From: Amycolatopsis sp. WAC 01376
GTDB taxonomy: Bacteria; Actinomycetota; Actinomycetes; Mycobacteriales; Pseudonocardiaceae
Assembly (NCBI RefSeq): GCF_003947415.1
Contig: NZ_QHKL01000013.1
Span: 96,598 to 160,597, forward strand
DNA: 64,000 bases
Reading direction: 5' to 3'
A model generated the notes under the pieces. It was not told the DNA's origin. It searched no databases and saw only the letters and a program-made list of their open reading frames with translations. This document shows, piece after piece, positions 57,915-64,000 of the stretch (position 1 is its first letter; each line of letters starts with the position of its first letter). The position numbers and the translations under genes are program-made.

Positions 57915-58946
57915 ATGAAGGCATTGGTCAAAGCCGACCGAGCACCCGGGCTGGAACTCACCGACGTGCCGGACCCCGCCGTCGGCCCCGGCGACGTCGC
58001 CGTCCGCGTGCTGCGCGCCGGGATCTGCGGTACCGATCTGCACATCGACTCCTGGGACGACTGGGCGGCGCGCACCATCGCCGCGCCGCTGGTCATCGGG
58101 CACGAGTTCGTCGGCGAGGTGGTCGAGATCGGCCGGTCGGTGACGACGGTGAAGGTGGGCGACCTGGTCAGCGGCGAAGGCCACCTGGTCTGCGGAAGCT
58201 GCCGCAACTGCAAGGCCGGGCGGCGTCACCTGTGCGCCAGGACCAAGGGCCTCGGCGTGCACACCGATGGTGCCTTCGCGCAGTACGCCGTCCTGCCGGA
58301 GATGAACGCCTGGGTGCACCGCACCAAGGTCGACCTCGACATCGCCGCGATCTTCGACCCGCTCGGCAACGCCGTGCACACCGCGCTGTCGTTCCCGGTC
58401 ATCGGCGAGGACGTGCTGGTCACCGGCGCCGGCCCGATCGGCATCATGGCCGCCGCCATCGCGCGCCACGCGGGCGCGCGCAACGTCGTCGTCACCGACG
58501 TCAGCGAGCACCGCCTGGAACTGGCCCGCAAGGTCGGCGTCGACCTCGCGCTGGACGTCTCCACCTCGACCATCGCCGACGCGCAGGAGCGGCTCGGCAT
58601 GGCCGAGGGCTTCGACGTCGGCATGGAGATGAGCGGGCGGCCCGAGGCGCTGCGCGACATGATCGCGAACATGTCCCACGGCGGCCGCGTCGCGCTGCTC
58701 GGCCTGCCCGCCTCCGACGTGTCGGTCGACATCGCCGCCGTCGTGCTGAAGATGATCCAGATCAAGGGGATCTACGGGCGCGAAATGTTCGAGACGTGGT
58801 ACTCGATGTCCGTGCTGCTGCAGGCAGGGCTGGACATCTCACCGGTGGTCACCCACCGGTTCGGCTACACCGAGTACGAGAAGGCGTTCGCGACGGCCAG
58901 GGAAGGCCGTTGCGGCAAGGTCATTCTGGATTGGACGGAGAACTGA
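57915..58946 (+). CDS. tdh: L-threonine 3-dehydrogenase
   Basis: A 343-residue zinc MDR enzyme that oxidises L-threonine with NAD+ to 2-amino-3-oxobutyrate. Catalytic zinc: GICGTDLHIDSWDDWA and IGHEFVG. Structural zinc: four Cys in VCGSCRNCKAGRRHLC. Rossmann: VTGAGPIGIMAAAIA. The SWDDWA segment is typical of threonine dehydrogenase. The stop overlaps the kbl start by 1 bp (TGATG), giving translational coupling for a labile intermediate. Confidence 0.95.
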   Translation: MKALVKADRAPGLELTDVPDPAVGPGDVAVRVLRAGICGTDLHIDSWDDWAARTIAAPLVIGHEFVGEVVEIGRSVTTVKVGDLVSGEGHLVCGSCRNCKAGRRHLCARTKGLGVHTDGAFAQYAVLPEMNAWVHRTKVDLDIAAIFDPLGNAVHTALSFPVIGEDVLVTGAGPIGIMAAAIARHAGARNVVVTDVSEHRLELARKVGVDLALDVSTSTIADAQERLGMAEGFDVGMEMSGRPEALRDMIANMSHGGRVALLGLPASDVSVDIAAVVLKMIQIKGIYGREMFETWYSMSVLLQAGLDISPVVTHRFGYTEYEKAFATAREGRCGKVILDWTEN

Positions 58947-60127
58947 TGTACGGCGCGATGCGCGACGACCTCAAGGCCGGACTCGCCGAGATCCGGGAAG
59001 CCGGGCTGTACAAGGGCGAGCGGGTGATCCAGGGGCCGCAACGGGCTTCGGTCAGTGTCGCCGGCGGCGACGTCCTCAACTTCTGCGCCAACAACTACCT
59101 CGGCCTCGCCGACCACCCCAAGCTGGTCAAGGCCGCGCAAGAGGCGCTGGACCGGTGGGGCTTCGGCATGGCGTCGGTGCGGTTCATCTGCGGGACGCAG
59201 CAGCCGCACAAGGACCTCGAGGCGAAGCTTTCGGAGTTCCTCGGCACCGAGGACACGATCCTCTACAGCTCCTGTTTCGACGCCAACGCCGGGCTCTTCG
59301 AGACGTTGCTGACCGATCAGGACGTCATCATCTCCGACGAGCTCAACCACGCGTCGATCATCGACGGCGTCCGGCTCTGCAAGGCGAAGCGGATGCGCTA
59401 CCGCAACCGCGACGTCGCGGACCTGGAAGCCCGGCTGAAGGAGGCGTCCGGCGCTCGGTACCGGATGATCGCCACCGACGGCGTGTTCTCGATGGACGGC
59501 TACCTCGCCCCGCTCGACGAGATCTGCGAGCTGGCCGAACGCTACGACGCCCTGGTGATGGTGGACGACTCGCACGCCGTCGGCTTCACCGGTCCGACCG
59601 GCCGCGGCACGCCCGAGCTGTTCGGCGTCCAGGACAAGGTCGACGTGCTGACCGGCACCCTCGGCAAGGCCCTCGGCGGCGCGAGCGGCGGCTACACCTC
59701 GGGCCGCGCGGAGATCGTCGAGATGCTGCGGCAGCGTTCGCGCCCGTACCTGTTCTCGAACTCGCTCGCGCCGTCGATCACCGCGGCCGCGCTCGCCACG
59801 CTGGAGCTGCTGGACTCCTCCAGCGAACTGCTGGGCAAGCTGCGCGCCAACACCGAGCTGTTCCGGCGCCGGATGACCGAGGCCGGTTTCGACCTGCTCC
59901 CCGGCGAGCACCCCATCATCCCGGTGATGATCGGCGACGCGGCCAAGGCCGGGAAGATGGCGGATCTGCTGCTCGACCAGGGCATCTACGTGATCGGGTT
60001 CTCGTACCCGGTGGTCCCGCACGGCAAGGCCCGGATCCGGACGCAGATGTCGGCGGCGCATTCGACGGAAGACGTGAACCGTGCCGTCGACGCGTTCGTG
60101 ACAGCAAGGTCCATGATGGACGAATGA
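58946..60127 (+). CDS. kbl: Glycine C-acetyltransferase (2-amino-3-ketobutyrate CoA ligase)
   Basis: A 393-residue PLP enzyme of the alpha-oxoamine synthase family, matching the usual 397 or so residues. It cleaves 2-amino-3-oxobutyrate with CoA into glycine and acetyl-CoA. PLP Lys is in GTLGKALGGASGGY; the Asp-His pair is in MVDDSHAVGFTGPTGRG; NFCANNYLGLADHP is the N-terminal signature. Coupled to tdh upstream and overlapping the LysR gene downstream by 4 bp (ATGA). Confidence 0.95.
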   Translation: MYGAMRDDLKAGLAEIREAGLYKGERVIQGPQRASVSVAGGDVLNFCANNYLGLADHPKLVKAAQEALDRWGFGMASVRFICGTQQPHKDLEAKLSEFLGTEDTILYSSCFDANAGLFETLLTDQDVIISDELNHASIIDGVRLCKAKRMRYRNRDVADLEARLKEASGARYRMIATDGVFSMDGYLAPLDEICELAERYDALVMVDDSHAVGFTGPTGRGTPELFGVQDKVDVLTGTLGKALGGASGGYTSGRAEIVEMLRQRSRPYLFSNSLAPSITAAALATLELLDSSSELLGKLRANTELFRRRMTEAGFDLLPGEHPIIPVMIGDAAKAGKMADLLLDQGIYVIGFSYPVVPHGKARIRTQMSAAHSTEDVNRAVDAFVTARSMMDE

Positions 60128-61038
60128 TCGATCCGCGACGGCTGCGGGTACTGCGCGCCCTCGCCGACCACGGCACCGTGACGGCGGCGGGCCAGGCGCT
60201 GCACCTGACGCCGTCCGCGGTCTCCCAGCAGCTGGCCGCCCTCGAAGCCGAGTGCGGCCAGCAGCTGCTTCGCCGCCGAGGGCGCCGGGTTTCGCTGACG
60301 CCCGCCGGTGAACTGATGGTGGTGCACGCCAATGCCGTCGCCGCCGAACTGGAACGGGCGCGGGCCACGCTGGCCGCGCTCGATTCCGGTGTCCAGGGCA
60401 TGGTGCGGCTGGCGAGTTTCGCCTCCGCGATCACGATGGTCGTCGCGCCGGCGATCGCCGCGTTGCGTGCCGGTTCGCCAGGGGTCTCCATCCAGGTGCA
60501 GGACGTCGAGGGGCATGCGAGCATCCCGCTGCTGCTCGACGGCGAGATCGACCTGGCGATCACCGAGGAGTACCGGCTCTCGCCACGAACGGATGAAAGC
60601 AGGCTCACCCGGTTCCCGTTGTACGTGGAGCCGTTCGACGCCGTGCTGCCCACCGCGCACCGGCTCGCCGAAGCGTCCGAAGTGGACATCGACGAACTCG
60701 CCGACGACGACTGGATCGCGCCGAAGCCCGGCAATCCCTGCCGAGACGTGCTGATGATCGCGTGCGCCAATCCGGAGATCCGGCACGTCTCCGACGATTT
60801 CCACGCGATCACCACCTTGGTCGCCGCGGGCGAGGGTGTGGCTTTGGTGCCGCGCAACGCTTTCACCGCTGTTCCCGGCGCGGTCGCCGTCCCGCTGCGC
60901 GGCGAGCCGCCACTGCGCCGCGTGTTCGCCGCGGTCCGGCGGGGAAGCGCGGACCACCCGCTGCTCAAGACCGCGCTCTCCGCGCTGCTGGACGCGGCGC
61001 CCGGTCATGCGCATGCGGACCGGACGAGCCGCACTTAA
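60124..61038 (+). CDS. LysR-family transcriptional regulator
   Basis: A 304-residue regulator. HTH: LRVLRALADHGTVTAAGQALHLTPSAVSQQLAALEAE. C-terminal periplasmic-binding-like effector domain. It is the third gene of the tdh-kbl operon (4-bp overlap with kbl) and not divergently placed as most LysR genes are, so it may be made only when the operon is on. It probably senses threonine, glycine or a derivative. Its site could lie in the 70 bp before tdh; none is obvious. Confidence 0.9.
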   Translation: MIDPRRLRVLRALADHGTVTAAGQALHLTPSAVSQQLAALEAECGQQLLRRRGRRVSLTPAGELMVVHANAVAAELERARATLAALDSGVQGMVRLASFASAITMVVAPAIAALRAGSPGVSIQVQDVEGHASIPLLLDGEIDLAITEEYRLSPRTDESRLTRFPLYVEPFDAVLPTAHRLAEASEVDIDELADDDWIAPKPGNPCRDVLMIACANPEIRHVSDDFHAITTLVAAGEGVALVPRNAFTAVPGAVAVPLRGEPPLRRVFAAVRRGSADHPLLKTALSALLDAAPGHAHADRTSRT

Positions 61039-61072
61039 GATCCTCCTCACCTGCCGTCGAAGGAAAGACAGG

Positions 61073-62074
61073 GTGCGGATGCTCCAGATCGATGGCCTCA
61101 CCTGGATCGTCACGATCGGGCTGGTGCTCGGGCTCCTGGCACTCGACCTCGTCCTCGCGGCCGTGCGGCCGCACAAGGTCGGCTTCGGCGAGGCGGTGGC
61201 CTGGTCGGTCGGCTACATCCTGGTCGCGGTGGCGTTCGGCGTCTGGCTGACACTCGCGCACGGCGGCGACTTCGGACAGCAGTACTTCGCGGGTTACATC
61301 GTCGAGAAAAGCCTGTCGGTCGACAACCTGTTCGTCTTCGTGATCATCATGACGACCTTCGCGGTACCCGAGGAACATCAGCACAAGGTGCTCACCTTCG
61401 GTATCGTCGTCGCGCTGATCATGCGCGCGATCTTCATCGCACTCGGTGCCACGCTGCTTTCGTTGTTCTCCTTCATGTTCCTGCTGTTCGGGCTGCTGCT
61501 GATCTACACCGGCATCCAGCTCTTCCGGCATCGCGACGAAGATCCGGACGTCGAGAACAACGTGGTGGTGCGGACCGCGCGCCGCCTGCTGCCGCTGTCG
61601 AATGAATACGACGGCGGCAAGCTGTTCACCCGCGTCGAGGGGAAGCGGGTGGGCACGCCGCTGGTGGTGGTGCTGCTCGCGATCGGCGGGATCGACCTGC
61701 TGTTCGCGCTCGACTCGATCCCCGCGGTCTTCGGGGTCACCGACGAGCCGTATCTGGTCTTCGTGGCCAACGCCTTCGCCCTGCTGGGCCTGCGTGCGCT
61801 GTACTTCCTGGTCAAGGGCCTGCTCGATCGGCTGGTGTACCTGTCCGCCGGGCTCGCGATCATCCTCGGGTTCATCGGGATCAAGCTGATCCTGCACTGG
61901 GCCCACGTGGACATCGACGACAGCGTCCCGGAGATCTCGACGCCCGTGAGCCTCGCGGTGATCATCGGCATCCTCGTCGTGGTGACGGTGGCGAGTCTGC
62001 TCAAGACCCGCAAGGATCCGTCCGCCAAGGCACATCCGGGCTCGCTGCGCGGCTCCCGACCCGAAGAGGACTAG
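61073..62074 (+). CDS. TerC/Alx-family integral membrane protein
   Basis: A 333-residue protein with about nine membrane helices and the TerC signature: YIVEKSLSVDNLFVF (acidic residues in the first core helix) and GIDLLFALDSIPAVFGVT in the second half. Family members are linked to manganese export or pH and tellurite response. GTG 61073 lies 5 nt after AGGAAAG; ATG 61079 is an alternative. The 3' end overlaps the convergent TetR gene by 4 bp. I see no metal riboswitch in the 34-nt leader. Confidence 0.88.
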   Translation: MRMLQIDGLTWIVTIGLVLGLLALDLVLAAVRPHKVGFGEAVAWSVGYILVAVAFGVWLTLAHGGDFGQQYFAGYIVEKSLSVDNLFVFVIIMTTFAVPEEHQHKVLTFGIVVALIMRAIFIALGATLLSLFSFMFLLFGLLLIYTGIQLFRHRDEDPDVENNVVVRTARRLLPLSNEYDGGKLFTRVEGKRVGTPLVVVLLAIGGIDLLFALDSIPAVFGVTDEPYLVFVANAFALLGLRALYFLVKGLLDRLVYLSAGLAIILGFIGIKLILHWAHVDIDDSVPEISTPVSLAVIIGILVVVTVASLLKTRKDPSAKAHPGSLRGSRPEED

Positions 62075-62634
62075 CGCCAGCCGTCCGTGAGCAGGTCGAA
62101 GATCCGCTCGACGTCCTTCCGCGGATCCCGCCTGCCCCGGGTGAGCGCCGGAATGTCCAGTACGAATCGCGCGAGCGCGTGGCAGGCGATGTCGTCGGTG
62201 TCCACGCCGACGTCCTCGGCGATGGCGGCGCCGAGGGCCTTGGCGTGCCGGGTCCACATGCGCTCGCCGTACTCCTGGAGCGCGGGGGTGCCGCTCACCA
62301 GCGCGGTGAACCCGGCGTACTGGGGATGTGCCGTGAGCGGCAGCCATGTGGCGAGCACGTACTCGCGCAGCGCCTCGACGACGCCCTGGTCTTCCGGCCG
62401 TTGCCGCACGGCGGCGATCAGGTTCGCTTCCCGGTCTTCGGACTCGTCGAAGACCAGCGCTTCCTTGCCGGGGAAGTGTTTGAACAACGTCGTGGTCGAC
62501 ACGTCGGCCGCCTCGGCGATGTCGCGGATGCTCACCTCGTCGTAGCCCCGCTCCAGGAACAACTTCAGTGCGGCGTCCGCCAGCGCCTGGCGGGTGGCCG
62601 CCTTCTTGCGTTCACGCCGTCCCGGTGTCTCCAT
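62071..62634 (-). CDS. TetR-family transcriptional regulator
   Basis: A 187-residue repressor with HTH VSIRDIAEAADVSTTTLFKHFPGKEALVFDE at residues 34-64 and a TetR_C_17-like helix bundle. ATG 62634 gives the conserved METPGRRERKKAATRQALADAA start; ATG 62652 is possible. Divergent from an FAD monooxygenase, its likely target. The intergenic region has repeated GAGTTG/GTTGAC words but no clean palindrome. Confidence 0.88.
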   Translation of the reverse strand: METPGRRERKKAATRQALADAALKLFLERGYDEVSIRDIAEAADVSTTTLFKHFPGKEALVFDESEDREANLIAAVRQRPEDQGVVEALREYVLATWLPLTAHPQYAGFTALVSGTPALQEYGERMWTRHAKALGAAIAEDVGVDTDDIACHALARFVLDIPALTRGRRDPRKDVERIFDLLTDGWR

Positions 62635-62715
62635 GAACGCACTGTACCGCATGAGTTGTCACAGTCACTAAGTTGACTCGTTGCACTTTTTCACTCGTTC
62701 TGCTTTTCTGGGGCC

Positions 62716-63768
62716 ATGACGATCAGCATCATCGGAGCGGGTCCCGGCGGCCTGACCTGTGCTCGAATCCTTCAGAAACACGGCATTCCCGTGACGGTCT
62801 ACGACCGAGACCCGCATCCCCAGGCCCGTAATCAGGGCGGCACCCTCGACCTGCACGCCGACGACGGGCAGCTGGCCCTGCGAGAAGCCGGCCTGCTCGC
62901 CGAGTTCTTCGCACTCGCCCGTCCCGAGGGGCAAGAGATGCGCAAACTGGATCCCCTTGGGCGTCTCTTGGAGCACCATGTGCCTGCCGAAGGGGAGATG
63001 TTCAAACCGGAGATCGACCGCGGTCAGCTCCGTGGTCTGCTCCTTGACTCGCTGGAGCCGGACACTGTCCACTGGGGACGGACGCTGGATCGGGTCGAGG
63101 CCCCCGGGCGCCTGCGGTTCATCGACGGAACGACCGTCGAGACGGATTTGGTCATCGGCGCCGACGGCGCCTGGTCGCGGGTCCGCCCGGCGGTTTCGGC
63201 CGCTGTGCCCGAGTACGCCGGGATCACCTTCCTGGAGGCCTGGTTCGACGACGTCGAGAACGCGCACCCCGAACTCGCCGAACTCGTCGGCCAGGGCAGC
63301 GCGATGGCCGCCGACGGCGATCGGTGCCTGTTCGCCCAGCGCAATAGCGGCGACCACATCCGGGTCTACATCATCCAACGCCTGCCCGCGGACTGGATCG
63401 GGTCGAACTCGGAGGTTCGCGGCCGGCTGCTCGATGCGTTTTCCGGCTGGTCGCCCTCGATGTTGCGGATGATCACCGACAACGACGGCCCGTACGTCGA
63501 TCGCCCGTTGTACGTCCTGCCCGTCCCGCACACGTGGGAGCACATGCCGTGGGTGACCCTGCTCGGCGACGCCGCCCACCTGATGCCGCCGCTCGGCGTC
63601 GGCGTCAACCTGGCCATGCTCGACGCGTGCGACCTCGCTCTCGCGCTGGCAGGCTCCGCCAGTATCGGCGAGGCTGTTCGGGCTTATGAGGCAACAATGT
63701 TGCCGCGATCGGCGGAAATCGCGCGACAGCTGGAAAACGGTGCCGCGGGGTTGCTCGATCTCGATTGA
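62716..63768 (+). CDS. FAD-dependent monooxygenase, TetX-like
   Basis: A 350-residue class A flavoprotein monooxygenase. GxGxxG: SIIGAGPGGLTCARILQKHG at residues 4-23. DG motif: DLVIGADGAWSRVR. GD motif: LLGDAAHLMPPLGVGVNLAMLDACDLA, which closely follows the Tet(X) pattern. It likely uses NADPH to hydroxylate an aromatic or polyketide. With its divergent TetR regulator it may inactivate a xenobiotic or antibiotic. The substrate is inferred; resistance is not shown. Confidence 0.87.
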   Translation: MTISIIGAGPGGLTCARILQKHGIPVTVYDRDPHPQARNQGGTLDLHADDGQLALREAGLLAEFFALARPEGQEMRKLDPLGRLLEHHVPAEGEMFKPEIDRGQLRGLLLDSLEPDTVHWGRTLDRVEAPGRLRFIDGTTVETDLVIGADGAWSRVRPAVSAAVPEYAGITFLEAWFDDVENAHPELAELVGQGSAMAADGDRCLFAQRNSGDHIRVYIIQRLPADWIGSNSEVRGRLLDAFSGWSPSMLRMITDNDGPYVDRPLYVLPVPHTWEHMPWVTLLGDAAHLMPPLGVGVNLAMLDACDLALALAGSASIGEAVRAYEATMLPRSAEIARQLENGAAGLLDLD

Positions 63769-63815
63769 TCTCTCTGTGATCCGAAACTGTCGGTGGCCGG
63801 TTGTAGGTTCTGTGT

Positions 63816-64000
63816 GTGGATACTTCTAACGCCATTGTGGCGCTACTCAAGGAAATGACCGAGTCGGATGTGCTGAAGGAGGTCAACGGTTCGCTGGATT
63901 CGTTGGGGGATAAGGATGTTGTGGATGTCGCGGTGGCGGCGTCGGAGGGGATCGCGCGGTTGGAGGCGGTCCGGTTCCGCGCTATCGCACAGTTGGGTCG
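63816..64000 (+). CDS. DUF222/HNH endonuclease domain protein, 5' part
   Basis: Partial gene running off the window. It starts at GTG 63816 and reads VDTSNAIVALLKEMTESDVL, continuing AASEGIARLEAVRFRAIAQLGR, the N-terminal pattern of DUF222 proteins such as the one at 30507-31751. No HNH part is visible yet. Codon use is AT-richer here (ggttcgctggattcgttggg) than in neighbours. No LexA-like box is present in the 47 bp upstream, unlike the other copy. Confidence 0.75.
   Translation, partial: MDTSNAIVALLKEMTESDVLKEVNGSLDSLGDKDVVDVAVAASEGIARLEAVRFRAIAQLG

Noticed and set aside
61039..61072. Manganese (yybP-ykoY) riboswitch before the TerC-like gene
   Set aside because: The leader is only 34 nt, too short, with no conserved elements.

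Overview
This is 64 kb of chromosome from a high-GC actinobacterium, most likely Amycolatopsis or a close relative in the Pseudonocardiales. That placement is an inference from the very high G+C, frequent GTG and TTG starts, a mycobacteria-like arabinan/lipoarabinomannan locus, many regulator/target pairs and DUF222-HNH genes. I see no rRNA, tRNA, CRISPR array, phage or intact transposon.

0-13 kb is a cell-envelope locus: an AftD-type arabinofuranosyltransferase, a lipid-linked sugar flippase, a polytopic membrane protein, a 59-residue DUF2613 protein, an HHxxxDG acyltransferase-like protein, a GT4 glycosyltransferase, an SAM methyltransferase and a DUF3068 protein. Several correspond to M. 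tuberculosis Rv0224c-Rv0227c and Rv0236c/Rv0236A. A shared TTAC-N6-GTAA-like motif lies at four of the promoters.

13-19.5 kb holds regulators (PucR, MarR with a clear operator, a SigD/ShbA-like sigma factor), a secreted SH3/NlpC-type protein, a headless gene remnant beside a palindromic repeat, and an alpha/beta hydrolase. 19.5-28.9 kb carries a large SARP/ATPase regulator, a RecB-like nuclease-helicase with a small coupled partner, and a GntR regulator divergent from a secreted GH16 enzyme and an ECF41 sigma factor.

29-32.3 kb is an accessory patch: a dGTPase-like dNTPase with rare ATA codons, a DUF222-HNH gene with a LexA-like box, and an acetyltransferase pseudogene. 32.4-38.7 kb has a coupled cyclase/ThDP-enzyme pair, a tmsA-tmsB pair for 10-methyl branched fatty acids, and a secreted SGNH hydrolase.

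38.8-44.5 kb holds an MmcQ-like protein and a histidine kinase-response regulator-SARP operon. 44.8-47.1 kb has a secreted alpha-carbonic anhydrase and a His-rich protein behind a CsoR-like palindrome. 47-57 kb is a run of regulator/target pairs: methyltransferase with TetR, TetR with alcohol dehydrogenase, TetR with ABC exporter, plus an MFS transporter, a CPBP protease and a sigma factor with a fused zinc finger. 57-64 kb has a GNAT enzyme, the threonine-to-glycine operon tdh-kbl-lysR, a TerC-like protein, a TetR/FAD-monooxygenase pair and the start of another DUF222 gene.

Intergenic DNA carries at least two families of long near-perfect palindromes, each present twice, and a 21-bp tandem repeat. 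The points most worth follow-up are the envelope locus and its putative operator, the palindrome families, and the two decaying genes.
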